Assembly: GCA_018296165.2 (NCBI GenBank)
Contig: JACKQL020000005.1
Location: 558,001 to 622,000 of the forward strand
Source: Termitomyces sp. T153
Lineage: Eukaryota > Basidiomycota > Agaricomycetes > Agaricales > Lyophyllaceae
Length of the DNA stretch: 64,000 bases
Direction of reading: 5' to 3'
Made by a program: the position numbers and the translations under genes. Positions 11,885-23,475 of this stretch are shown one piece after another. Under the pieces are notes generated by a model, which saw only the letters and a list, made by a program, of their open reading frames with translations, was not told the DNA's origin and searched no databases. Numbering within the stretch: the first letter of the stretch is position 1; the number at the start of each line of letters is the position of its first letter.

Positions 11885-13097
11885 TTGAAGTTAACCATTC
11901 TGCCAGAAACCAGAGCTCAAGTGAAACGTCACTTGGAAAACCTTGTTGAATCACCTCTGCCTTCATTTTTGACCCCTTAGCATTCTTTGCCAGCAACCCA
12001 CCCTTGACCTCTTGCCAACGAACTTGAAGCCGCTAAAAACCTTTGTGATGTTAGTGATATCCTTGCTGATTTTCCAGGTGCCTTTATCAAGAGTTTCCTC
12101 AATGCACCACTTTCACCTTTGACCCCGACAGATTCATTCTTTTTCCCAGAAGCCCAATCTATCCCTTCTTCACCAACTAACCCCCTTCCTTCGCTAAACC
12201 CAACAACTGCTAATATGAACAACAACCCCGCCACTCGGCATGCTAGAATGCCGCTGCGCAATGACACAACTGCACCTAAATGGGATGAGAGTCGCCCTAG
12301 GGAACTCCCCCAATACTTCAAGGAACTGGAATATCTCTTTGCTGACTGTGGCATTGCTGACAACATGCAGAAGAAGAAATATGTGGCTTGATATGTCTCT
12401 TATGACATGGCAGAAACCTGGCTTGGCTTACCTGAATTTGGCAACAACGTTATTATCGGAAACAACGCTCCTTGACCATACACTTACCAGGAATGGAAAG
12501 CGGCAGTGCTTAGGTTGTACCCTGGCACTGACGCTAGCGCTCGTTATAACCTTGGCAACCTGGAACAATTGGTCAACCAGACATTCAACAGCAGTTTAGC
12601 GAATTTGGGAAGGTTCTCAGACTACTACAGGGACTTCCAATGTATTGTGAGATGGTTACTTGCTAACAGTAAACTCTATCATAATGAGGAATGTCGCTTG
12701 TTCCAACAAGGTATCCCTATGTCACTATGGTCCAAAATCATTTGTCACCTCAAAATCACTCTGCCTGACCACCATCCTGAGGACCCTTACAATGTTGAAC
12801 AAGTTTTCAAAGGCGCCAAATGTGTTTTAAAAGGAATGGACACCTCAACAACCAAGACCAGCAATGGCACCAGTGGTATTCCTTTGCCATCGCCAATTGT
12901 TAATGCACCAGCTGCTCCTTCACCTACACTGAAGCGAGAAACTTTGGAACTAACAACTACCACAGAGATAGTCAGCACTTGTGGAATGTTTGGAAGCTCT
13001 TTTGACCAATGGTAATGCCCAACCTTGACAACAGTTTGCTAACAGCACTTGCCACTTTTGCAGTGAAATTGGTCACACCATGGTCTGAGGCACGTGT
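11885..13097 (+). pseudogene. Element A gag remnant with zinc knuckle
   Basis: This aligns along its length with the gag of element B. The start codon is TTG here where B has ATG. Capsid-like text includes PKWDESRPRELPQYFKELEY (12277-12336) and LANLGRFSDYYRDFQC. The zinc knuckle reads CHFCSEIGHTMV-stop-GTC (about 13050-13097), a C-X2-C-X4-H-X5-C pattern with a TGA where Arg (CGA) is expected. Further lesions are TAG at about 11978, TGA at 12389 and 12473, and a 1-base insertion near 12975. Confidence 0.85.
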
Positions 13098-16000
13098 ATG
13101 AAACTGGAACAAATGATTCAACAGGGTAAGGTCCATCAGAATGCTGAAGGAAAGATTATTTTACCATCAGGTGCTATGATCCCTAATTATTTTGGCAAGC
13201 AACTATACATGGAACGCATCGAGGAGTGGCACCAGCTTAACCCAGGACAAACCATTACCAGCAGACTCTCTTCCAACGCTAACCCAGACCCCAAGCAAGC
13301 GGCTATGCAGCAGTCACTAATCCACAAGGTAATGCAACAGGACGTCGCTATGGGCCAAGTGCTAAGCAAGGAAGAATGGATCGAGGCTTTGGAATGCGAA
13401 CTCTTTGCACTCAGGCGAAATGGTGAAAAGTTTGACAGTGTACAAGCTCCCCGTGTGGCTTATCAACCAGCAAATGTTACCCCAAAGGCAACACCAATGG
13501 CAACCCCCTCGACTAGTGACACCTCGGTGACTTCATCCCCTCCCGATTCGACTCCAGCTCCTGCCGCTAAGCCTGCCGACATAGGCAAAGCACCTGAACA
13601 TACCGTCGCTAACAAACAACCGCCCGTTGCTAAGGAACCTGTTGCTCAGCCTCCCATCCATCCATTTTCTGGCATCCCTAGTCGCTACGCCGCCCCCCCC
13701 CCGCTAACAGGAATTTCGCTGCTCCCAACAGAACTAACAATGGCGCATATCAAACTATGCCACCCATTTATGACATCGAGCAATCCAAGGCAGTTTTTGA
13801 ATGGGTCTTAAGCACCAAGGTTACAGTATCAGTTGGCAAACTTTGCTCAGTATCACAGGACATTAGGAATCAGTTTAGGACAGCAGTTATGCCCAAACGA
13901 TTGGTAGGCACTAGCACTAATACAGTACAGGACCCCAGCGACATTTTCAAAGATATTTTGCCGATGTTTGCTATTGAAGAACCCCAGTTTTCGCTTGGAT
14001 CCAATGCCAATACCACTACCTCTGACAAGGCACCATTCGCTTCTGTTGACCCTGTCAAAGCTTATATCGATTTGCTACCCCATGGAGAAGAGCCTGTTGT
14101 GCTCACTGTCGCTAAGGATTCCCAGTCACTGCATACCGTAATGATGCTGATCAACAACAAAGAGGAAGTGGAATGCAGTCATGACAGTGGTTCTCAGATA
14201 ATTTTGATGTCTGCAGAAATTGCCAGCGACATTGGGCTATCTTACAACCCCAACATTGTGTTAAATATGCAGAGTACCAACAGTACCATGGATCAATCGC
14301 TAGGACTTGCTCACAACGTACCCTGCACTATTGGCGACATAACAGTTTATCTCCAAATCCACGTTTTATGGTCTCCCGCCTATGACATTCTACTCGGACG
14401 CCCCTTTGATGTATTAATGCAAAGTACGGTCAACACACTTAGCAACGTTGAAACCACCATAACAATCACAGACCCCAATACTGGCCAACGGCGCACTATC
14501 CCTACCTTTCCATGCAGCAAATCCAAAAGAAACAACCGCCAAAATGTTCGCTTCAAAACAGAGGCACCCCGTTGCTTTCATTGCCAAAGGCATTGAAGAA
14601 GATAGCGACATAGTGATTGTTATCAGCTATGACCATTCAACTGGTCTAGCGACTTGTATAGCTTCTTGTGACTTGGACAAAGATGTTTTACTTACCAATT
14701 CTGACACACAGACTAATCCCGTGCTAGCATACCTTTACACTACAGCTAGTGACATTTCCAATTTGTCCCTTCCACCTTGTTCTTATCTTGTTTCTACTGA
14801 TACATCTAACCCCTTGATTCTTGGACAGACTTTACCACTTGATACATGCGTTACAGACACTACCCCCACCTACGTTAACATTCCATTCCCCGCTCAATAT
14901 GTTGCTAATGAACCCCCTAAGTGAAAAGGAGTACAGGTCAAGAAGAAGTACAAGCCCGTTGCGATGAAAACCAAACCAGTCACCAGCCACGTTAGCGAGG
15001 ACTTTCAAATTGAGCGCCAGATTATTGGCGATCCACTAGCAACAATCCCTCCGCTTAACCCAAATCTGCCACCTTTCGTCCCGACAAAGCAATTCACTAG
15101 CAAGTGACAAGCAAAACTGGTTAAGGACCATGACACAGGGTTCCTCACTAGCAACAAAATCAATGTATTAGTTGATATGGTTGCCAAACAGGAAAAAGCT
15201 TTCACTTGGGAAGATTCCGAACAAGGAAGTTTGCGCCTCGACTTCTTCCCGCCAGTACGCATACCAACAATTCCGCACATACCATGGGTCCAGCACAATT
15301 GCCCCATACCCCCAGGGCTAGAAAAGGAAGTATGCGAGATTATTCGTGACAAGATTAGCTCTGGTGTCTATGAACCTTCAAACTCCGCTTACCGCTTGTG
15401 ATGGTTTTGGCATTCTCAAGAAAAATGGTAAGCTCAGGATTGTGCACAGTCTCAAGCCGCTAAACCATGTCACCATCCACCATTCTGGAGTACCACCTTT
15501 TCCAGATCATGTTGCAGAATCTTTCGCTGGATGCATCTGTGGCACCACTCTCAATCTCTACGTTGGCTATGATGAGCGACTTATTGACCCAGCATCACAT
15601 GACTTAACAACGTTCCAGACTCTGTTTGGCGCCCTTCGCTTAGTAACCTTGCCAATGGGATGGACCAACTCTGTGCCTATATTTCATGACAACATTACCT
15701 TTATTTTGCAGCCAGAGATCCCCCATAATGTGCTCAGCTTTATCAACGACGTTGGCACCAAAGGAGCCAAGGACTGGAAGATTGTTAACAGTAAACCCAC
15801 TAAGCATCCCGCTAACTCGAACATTTGCCTAGTGCTATGGGAGTTCTTTGAACTTCTCAACAGGATTCTCCAGCAAATGCAATACTGTGGTGGAACCTTC
15901 TCAGGTCACAAGCTTGTTCTCTGCGCCCCTACATTCAAGATTCTAGGCCATGTCTGCACTCCTAGCGGTCGAATTCCTGATGAAAGTTGCCTAGCACTCA

Positions 16001-17342
16001 TCAAGCAATGGGGTCCTTGCAAGTCGTTATCGGAAGTCCGAGCCTTTCTGGGTACCGTTGGGGTACTAAGGATTTTCATCAAGAACTTTGCCCATCAAGC
16101 CAACAGCCTAATGAAACTTACTCGTGTTGGCGTCCCCTTCGAGTATGGCCCAGATCAAATAAATGCTCAATGGGACCTCGTGAAAGCTTTACGAGACGCT
16201 AAGCCCCTTGTTCCTATCAATTATAAATTGCCTGACCCTGTCATCTTAGCGGTGGATACGTCATACATAGCAGTTGGATATTACCTCTGTCAGTGCACTA
16301 GTGATAATCGCAAGGAACGCCACTACAACCGCTTTGGGTCAATCACACTAAATGACAGAGAAGCCCGATTCAGCCAGCCCAAGTTGGAACTCTATGGTCT
16401 TTATTGAATGCTACAAGCTTTACGGATGTACCTTATTGGTGTCAGGAACCTTATCATTGAAGTCAACACTCGCTACATTAAGGGTATGCTTCAGAACCCT
16501 GACATCCAGCCTTCCACTAGCATGAACCGCTGGATCATGGTGATTTTGATGTTTCACTTTGAGCTGGTTCACGTTAAGGGAACTTTCCATGGTCCTGATG
16601 GTCTCTTGTGACGCCCGCCACAGCCTGGCAACCCTCCAGTTGATGATAGCGACAACTCTGTCTACGAGGATTGGATTGATCACTTGCATGGGTTTGTCCA
16701 TCAAGTCCAGTTACCGCTGCTGCTACTTCGCCAAGTTTCCATGGCCTCCCATTGCCTACCTCCCTTGGTCGAGTACGATTATTTGCATCCTTTAGCGACT
16801 TTTGCCAGCAGCACTGACACTCTCCCATGAGTAGCAACCAGCAACAATATACTACCTCTCCGAGATGACGGCACCACTACTTATAGCAACGTACCCCGCA
16901 GTGCCAAAGCTATCACCAGTGATGCTCGTGTACTTTTAGTAGAGAAATGGCTTCAAAATCTCGTCAGACCCAAAGGCCTTAGCAACAAAGACTATGCCAC
17001 TTTTGTTCGCTACGCCTCTATGTTCTTCACTATAGGAGGCAAACTTTGGCGAAGAAATCGAGATGGCGCTCACAAGCTGTTCATTCCCACCGCTAGTCAC
17101 TTACGAGTCCTGAAGGCTATGCATGACAACTTGGGACATAGAGGTCTTTTCGCTACTCGCTCAGCCCTCCTAGAACAATTTTGGTGGCCTCAAGTTAGTG
17201 CTGATATTGTGTGGTACCTTTGGACTTGCCATCTCTGCCAGATACATCAGATGACCAAGGTTCTCATTCCGCCAACTGTCGCTACACCAGCGCCCTTGTT
17301 CAGCAAGATATACATTGACACTATGTTCATGCCACCCTCCAA
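13098..17342 (+). pseudogene. Element A pol remnant: protease, RT, RNase H, partial integrase
   Basis: Retropepsin DSG lies at 14183-14191, with a later ILLGRPF flap-side motif. The reverse transcriptase starts near PIPPGLEKEVCEII (about 15303) and includes YVGYDERLIDPAS. The catalytic box reads FINDV at 15739-15753, where F-x-D-D is expected, so the first Asp is Asn. RNase H has AVDTSY and KLELYG, but the third Asp is Asn (EVNTRYIKG). The integrase zinc domain shows HDNLGHRG and CHLCQ, and the first core Asp (IYIDTMF). The sequence breaks off after MPPSN at about 17342. Frameshifts (for example in the C-run at 13690-13701) and TGA codons make it dead. Confidence 0.9.
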
Positions 17343-17344
17343 TA

Positions 17345-17657
17345 ACAATCTCATCAGAACTGTTGCTAAGAAGAAAGGAAGAAACTTACAAAATGAATGT
17401 CAAAGGGGTGAACCCATTCTTCCCCCTTGTACTGCTCATATAACTGGCGACATTCCCTCTCAACAGTTGCCAACTCCAGCCACTCAATGCCACTCCCTGC
17501 AGTCTTGAACCACTGCAACCACATTTGGAAGATAGTGGTGACCGCCAAGTGAGGATTCTTCACCAAGGATGCATGAGCCACTGCAAGCAACCTGTCAACC
17601 CGATTGAGAAAAGTGTGGGCCATTGTAATCTTCTCAAATTGAGAGGCAAGATCGGAC
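17345..17657 (-). pseudogene. Element A antisense gene, N-terminal piece
   Basis: On the strand opposite the retroelement, MSDLASQFEKITMAHTFL continues to EEWVHPFDIHF and closely matches the first exon of the antisense gene in element B. The rest, with the Cys cluster, was removed by the deletion joining integrase to this exon. A conserved TTCAAATAAAA box about 80 bases before the ATG is shared with B. Confidence 0.75.
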
Positions 17658-17820
17658 ATAGCAATAAGATTGAGATGGTAGAGGAGATTAGATGGTAAGG
17701 AAGTGGGGTGACAAAGTTCAAGCAATACTGCCAGCCATTTTATTTGAATCTCTTTGGTGCACAGACCAAGCAATCAAGCACGTGACTTCAAGGTTGACTG
17801 AGGACAGTCAATATTTCAGT

Positions 17821-17831
17821 ATGGGGGAGGA
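17821..17831 (+). other. Polypurine tract of element A
   Basis: GTATGGGGGAGGA ends directly at the 3' LTR start (17832). Element B has the same tract on the minus strand at 25536-25546. Confidence 0.65.
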
Positions 17832-18903
17832 TGATGAGCCCCAGTTATTGCTGAGCACCAATTTTGGCATTTTTTTGGCATTGCGGACTTAGCGGCAGCT
17901 GACTACTTTGTATTTGACACAAGTCACAACACTCAGCACATGGGACCAAGCCTGAGGATTGGACTAAAGCATGAGACTCTAGCGACCATGAGAATTATTG
18001 AGCATGAGAAATATCATGTGGAGTCTGGAACTTGGGCCTAGATCATCAAGGCCTAGACCTCCCCTAGCAATGATTCTTAGCAACCCTAGCGATCCTGGTG
18101 ACAAAACGGCATTCTCCTATCATATATGGACAAATTATCAGATGTGTACCTTTTTACTAGCAGTTTGTTTGCCAAGCTTACCCACATACTTGATTGGCGT
18201 CTACGCTTCAGGTGTTGATATCGGACTCGTTTCTTTTGGTTTTATTAGCAACTAGGCATCGCCAAGACTTTGCCTATGATGTTTCACTTAGTTACCAACT
18301 AACGCCTTGTATGCACCATAAGCACAGTGACAGATGCTGTCACTAGTACTTATTTGTTTACTTTCACATAACCATACTTCAAAACGTATAAATACTGACT
18401 GTACATAGACACTAAAAAAAGAAGAACAGAGAACCCCCTTCAGAGTCGACTAGCTGCTCTCTCTTAAAGCCTACCAGCTTGAGATTTCACTTTGCCTTTC
18501 TTTCCCTTATTTTGTCTTTGACTCCGGCTTAGCGACGAGCCTCCTCAACTTTGACTTTGACTTAGTTGGGTACCAACTATGGGTGCCTATTTGCGTTAAT
18601 TCAACTTAGTGACACTAGCGACTCCAGCTAGTGACTAGTTCACATTCGTCCCCTGGTTTCAATCCTTCCCTTACCGTCTTCTCTCTCCCTACTCTCCTCA
18701 CCACCATTATGATGACCTCAGCTGGTGATAGCGACTTCTTTCTACTTCACCCCACATCTCAACTTTTGCTCTAGTTCTCTGAGATGGTTACTGATTCGCC
18801 CTCAACTATTAACTTCCTACTGCCAGCTACCCTATCTAGTGACTAGTGTTAGGTCCTCTCTTTAGGTTTCCGGCACAGCACTAGGCGGCATAGGAGCACA
18901 TCA
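17832..18903 (+). repeat. Element A 3' LTR
   Basis: 1072 bases, the same ends as the 5' LTR, followed by the CTGG duplication. It retains some CpG sites lost in the 5' LTR and has lost others, as expected for independent deamination. Confidence 0.9.
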
Positions 18904-18907
18904 CTGG

Positions 18908-20306
18908 GGTTGTTGGGGCAGGGCAGAGCACCGTAGAAAGAGTTCCAAGGCTTGGTGGGGGTGTTGGGAGTCTTTCTGTGGAGTTCCATGGCATTTTTGG
19001 GCAGCATTGCTGGGTTTGATTCTCAGGGCCTTGGACCCAGGGTGTAGGAGTTTTTCTTCAGTCTGTGGTGGAGATGTGCATTGAGCTGGTTCAAGGGGGT
19101 GGACCTCTGAGTCTTCGACATGTGTTTGAGGTGGTCAGGGCTTCAGTCTTTTGTTGGTGTGGCTGGCAGAGGGGGGTGGAGGTCTTCCAGCAGTCCAGCC
19201 TTTATACCAACACAGGTGGTGGGGTGGCAGAGGTCCTTTTTAATGGTAGTGGGGGTGGTGGGGTGAGGCTTGTCTTCAGGGTGTAGTTGGTCAGAGGAGG
19301 GAGTTCCTAGTGGCTTAGTGGCAGAGCCCCTGGGGTAGGGTGGTCCCTGTAATGGGTTGGCAGGGGGCTGTTTTCCATGCCATCTATGCTGTGGATTTGG
19401 TCAGCATGGAGGCGGAGGTACTACCTTAGGGTGAGGGTTGCATTTCCTTGGCTGGGGGTGCCCAGAGGTTTATGTTTGGGTGGGGTTGTGCATGGTGGGG
19501 TGTTGTCAAGCTCCGGAGTATTGTATTTGGTGAAGGGCACTCAGGATCAGGCTTTGCTGCACTCTGGAGTGTTGGTCCTGGTCAAAGTTGTGCTCCGGAG
19601 TATTGCATCTGTGGGTGGGCATGCTCGGATGGTGCTTTGGTGTGCTCTGGAGTGTCGATGATGAGGGGGCAGGGTGATCAGTCCCAACTAGTTCCTTCGG
19701 GTCCAGAGTTGAAGTTTGAGGGTTCCAGGTCATCTACATGACATTGCTTTCCTGCCCAAGGGTAAGTTCAGAGACGGACAGAGGGGTCTTACATATTTCT
19801 AACACTCCCTAGAGTTTGGAGGTCTGTTGGGGTTGTATTGGTGGATGCTTCTTTGGGCAGGGGCAGCACAGGGGTCAGTTGGGGAATGGCTCGCCCCAGC
19901 AGAGATGCTTTGGGGCTTGTCCCGTGGGTTGTTCCTTCTGGAGGTAGGTGGTTCTTTTGTCAGGGAGAAAGTTAGCAGTCCTGGAGTCAACACAAGGGTT
20001 GCTCGGTGGGGGGTTTGTTGGTTGTGTTGGCTTTGGGGGTGGTGTGGGGCAGAGGAAGGGGTCCAAGGCACATTTTGTCAGTCCGCTGTTCCAAGCACAA
20101 GTACTGGGGGTCTGGGGTTGATGCGGGGGTTGGGATTGGGTCTTAACTTGTTGGTGGGGTTGTGTTGCAAATCGGAGGGGAAGCTTTGGAGTGGGGGTTT
20201 TTACTGAGCAGTGGAGTTGTTGTGTAGGAGTGGCAGTGGCTCCTGGGGCCAAGCTTGGATGGGGGGAGCTGGTCTTCTGGGGTTTTGGGTGAGTCTGGCC
20301 ATTGTC
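18908..20306 (-). other. Element C internal segment, Pro-rich minus frames
   Basis: Continuous with 10791 after removal of element A. The plus strand is G-rich; minus frames give Pro/Ser/Thr-rich text with many stops. No domain is recognisable. It may be a decayed linker or part of the antisense gene's 3' end. Confidence 0.4.
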
Positions 20307-21527
20307 TGTCATGACCCATCCCCCGGACCCCTGCACATCGTCTAGCAACCTCCTGTTCCCCAAAACCCCAATGCTCTGCTGAACTTCTGCCCATGCCCCG
20401 CGCCTATTTCGGTTAGCCCTGACGCACCCTTGGCTAACTCTGACACCTCCCCGGCTAACTCTGACGGCCCCCTGGCCAACTTCAATGCCTTCCCGGCTAA
20501 CTCTGATGGCCCCCTGGCCAGCTTTGATGCCTTCCCTGCAACTACTGACACTTACCCTGAATCTCCCAAACCCTGAGAACCACCCCTGCTGTTCCCAATC
20601 TTTGCCACCCATCATCAACTCAACACCCTGGCTCCTCCAACCCATTCCGGAGTATCATGACAATCTCGGGGCGACCCACATTCCCAAATGATCCCATCAA
20701 CATATCAATGCAGCCCGACCCTTGATCACAACCAACACCCGCCAACTCCGTCGAGCTCCGCCAAGCCCCGCCACCACAGCCAACGTACTCCAAAGTTCTC
20801 CAGTAGTCAGTATATAAGACATCAAGTAGCTCTTTGTACCCTAGTCTTGATATTGCTTAACATTACCTATGGTCTGATTGTTTTCTTTCTCGTGTCCCGT
20901 GTTCTGTGTCTTGTTTTCCTTACTCTCAGTCTCCCGGTCTTATCTCAATCTCCCGGTCTTATCTCAGTCTCCCGGTCTTGTCTTGTCTCCATTTCGTTAT
21001 TATTCTTGTTATCGTTTCGTATCTCCGCTCGAACCTATTCTTGTTCCATCTCGACTCCATTTCATTTTGTCCAATGCTGTCTCAGTGACTCCATCCGGCC
21101 ATTGTGCCCAAGTCTTCCTCAACTCTAACGACCTCACAAACTCCGCAATTACGATTATGAATCCCGACACTCTTTCACCAGGTCCAAACCTTGCTCTTCA
21201 CTTGGTTCTGGACTCCATCAATCCCAATTGATCTTCCATCAAACCCCGGCTCTGCTCCCATTGATCGCATAGCCTCCTATCCCTTCGCGTCCACGAATCT
21301 CCCATATGGTCTTCTGCCTGAACCCTGCCAAGCCCATCCCATTTTCTCATAATCTGACTTCTCCAGACCTCCCTGGACCTGTCCAGATCCCATCCCACCA
21401 ACTATCTGCACAAGCAATCAGTGCCCAGAATGCTTTGAGTGTCTGGTTGCCAGTGCAAGGGGATCATGCCCACCTAGTAAGGACTCGCCCAGTGCAGCTG
21501 AGCCCCCAGGGTCAGCAGAACCTGACA
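20307..21527 (+). repeat. Solo LTR of the C family (LTR2), reverse to element C
   Basis: 1221 bases, TGTCATGACCC...GAACCTGACA, with a perfect 5-base duplication TTGTC at 20302-20306 and 21528-21532. It has no partner LTR in the same orientation with internal sequence, so it is a solo LTR left by LTR-LTR recombination. TATATAAG at 20811-20818 gives its direction (plus). It is longer than LTR1, at least partly because of an expanded 21-base repeat. Confidence 0.88.
20411..20535 (+). repeat. 21-base tandem repeat in LTR2
   Basis: About five to six units of GGCTAACTCTGAyGGCCCCCT / GGCCAACTTCAATGCCTTCC type, alternating in two flavours. On the minus strand each unit codes seven residues (KLARGPSELAG), so the frame stays open. 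LTR1 and LTR3 carry about three units. Position is upstream of the TATA box, that is, within U3. Confidence 0.7.
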
Positions 21528-21532
21528 TTGTC

Positions 21533-23475
21533 CCTCTGTGCAAAATATTTGCTGCATTGGCGGGAGATGGTTGTTCATGATTGTTGGAGGGTGGCAGGGA
21601 AGTCAGTTGCAGGGGAGCATTGGTTTGGGACTCCCTGGGAGTCACAGCGGGGTCAGGGCAATTCTTCATTCATGCTCTGGAGTGGCCTGGAGGTTGTTGC
21701 AAATGTGGGTGAGAGGTTGGTTGTTTCTTGAAGGGCATCATTGGTCCCTTGATTGTTGGGGTGGAGTCAGCGGGGCCACTTCATTATTCTTAGCTTTGGG
21801 GTTGGTCTCCATCAGGTGTGGTTGGATTCGCCAGAGGTGTTGTGAATCTTGGGGGAAAGCTACTTTGAGGGTCCCAGAGTTTCTTCTCTTCTTGGAGAGC
21901 GTCTTGTGTTGGGGGAGGGGAGTGGAATGGTAGCAGGGCTGGGACTCTGAGGGTGGGATTGCAGCATGTGATGTCCTTTGCCATTTTTTAGATGTTGATT
22001 TGAGGTGGGTGGCAATGGGGAGAAGCACTACTCACTTCTTAAGGAAGGCATCAGCAACTTTAGGGTACTCTGGAGAGATTACTTCACATGGGGTTGGTTT
22101 CTGAATACTCCGTTGGTGTGGTCCCTGCTTGATAGACATCTTCTGGCATAGGGGTGGGGTCATACGGAGCTGGGGGTCAGTGATTTATGCTTGTGGGGTA
22201 GGAGCTACAGGGGCCTCAGTGTTGAGCTGGCATCGTAGGTCCCCTTGGTTGGATGTCAGAGTCGAAGCGGGGGCCCCAGAGTTGTGTTGCTAGGGTCCAG
22301 AGTGGGTCAGAGGGGTGGATTGGGGCAGCTTTGAGTCAGCACAGGGTTATTTGGGCTGTCGATCCTGGTGGGGAAATCCTCCATAGATGTTGGAGCATAT
22401 GCTCTTTGAATCATCAGGATGTTTGAGTGGGTTGATTGACAGTCTCTGGGATGATGGTGGAGCTTCTCCCTCCCTTATATGAACAAGGTCAGCAAATTTA
22501 GAGTACTCCGGGGAACTACTTCATATAGGGCCATCTTTCCTATGGTTTGTTCTGGCGGGGCAACTTCTATGCTGGGGTTCTTGTTGTGGGAGGTGGCATA
22601 GTCAGAAGGCAGGGTCCACATCTGATGGTGTGTGGGGAGGGTTGGCATCAAGGATCTTCAATGTCAGGGGTTCCAGATCAAATGGGGGGGTGTTGAAGTA
22701 GTGGGCAGGACTCAGGAGCTGTTCCTTATTGAGAGTCAGGGTGCCATGTTTCTCCTTGTTAAATTTGGGGTTGTGCTTTGGGGGTTGGGGCAGAGGTGCA
22801 TATCTCTTCCTTCCTCGATTGCCTAAAAGCCTGGGGGTTCCAGGGTTGTTGGGGTTGGGTCAGAGGCGTCAGGCTCCTTTCATTTGTTGGGTAGAAGTGA
22901 CAGCCAAGTCAGCCAGGGGGTCCTAACTGATCCCAGATGGGATTTCTATAATTTGGGGCATAGCATCAGTCTTGGCATCTTGCATTATCATGGGTGGGGC
23001 TGCTGGGTTGAGCTTGATTCCAATCCATGGCAGGGCTAGCCTGGAGGGGGGTCTTTTCTTGTGTAGGGTTGTGGGTGAAAGTTGGATGATCTGTTGTGTG
23101 GTGTTGGAGAAGTTGCCAAGCAGTGGACCAAATTGTTGCTGGGGTCTTGGTGAAGCCTTGATGATGCTAGGTTTGGTCTTTGTGGGGAAGCGGAGCTGGC
23201 AGAGAAGGTATGAGAAGGGTGGTTTGCAGGAGTGGTGTAGGGTTGAGCATGGGTTGGGGAGGGTGTCCATGGAGAGAGCCAATGTATGGGTGTAGCCAGA
23301 GCAGAAGGGACATTTTGGTGTCAGATCCGTGACTCAGTGTGCCTTGGCAAATGGGGTAGGGCTGTATAAGGGTTTTCAGGCACAGGTCAACCATAGACAT
23401 CAGAATTGTTTGGCAAATGTGTGTGCGGGGCATGTGCGGACATCACAAATGGGGTAAGGTAGAGTCTTGAGATTA
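21533..23475 (-). pseudogene. Element C internal remnant with gypsy-like pre-RT module, duplicated
   Basis: On the minus strand, CEVISPEYPKVADAFLKK (about 22030-22090) and YEVVPPEYSKFADLVHIREG (about 22470-22530) resemble the segment just before the reverse transcriptase of Ty3/gypsy pol (PPEYHEFADVF...LPPHRPYDH type). The second copy continues toward DDSK...NIYG, similar to the following PPFGPIY region. No palm domain follows. Upstream (22923-23282) is an open 119-codon frame rich in Pro/Thr. Two copies of one module suggest an internal duplication before decay. Confidence 0.4.

Larger units (their letters stand above)
10792..18903 (+). mobile_element. Element A: Ty3/gypsy LTR retrotransposon, internally deleted
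   Basis: 8112 bases bounded by LTRs 10792-11860 and 17832-18903, each TGATGAGCC...GAGCACATCA, with 4-base duplications CTGG at 10788-10791 and 18904-18907. The order is gag, aspartic protease, reverse transcriptase, RNase H, integrase, which is the Ty3/gypsy order. Compared with relative B (10765 bases) it has lost about 2.6 kb, from just after the first integrase catalytic Asp into the antisense gene. It is inserted in the internal region of element C. Confidence 0.9.

Noticed and set aside
7618..21527. LTR1 and LTR2 as 1.1 kb terminal inverted repeats of one large DNA transposon
   Set aside because: LTR2 has its own 5-base duplication (TTGTC) and the outer flank of LTR1 (GTAGA) matches the outer flank of LTR3, so LTR1 pairs with LTR3 and LTR2 is an independent solo LTR.
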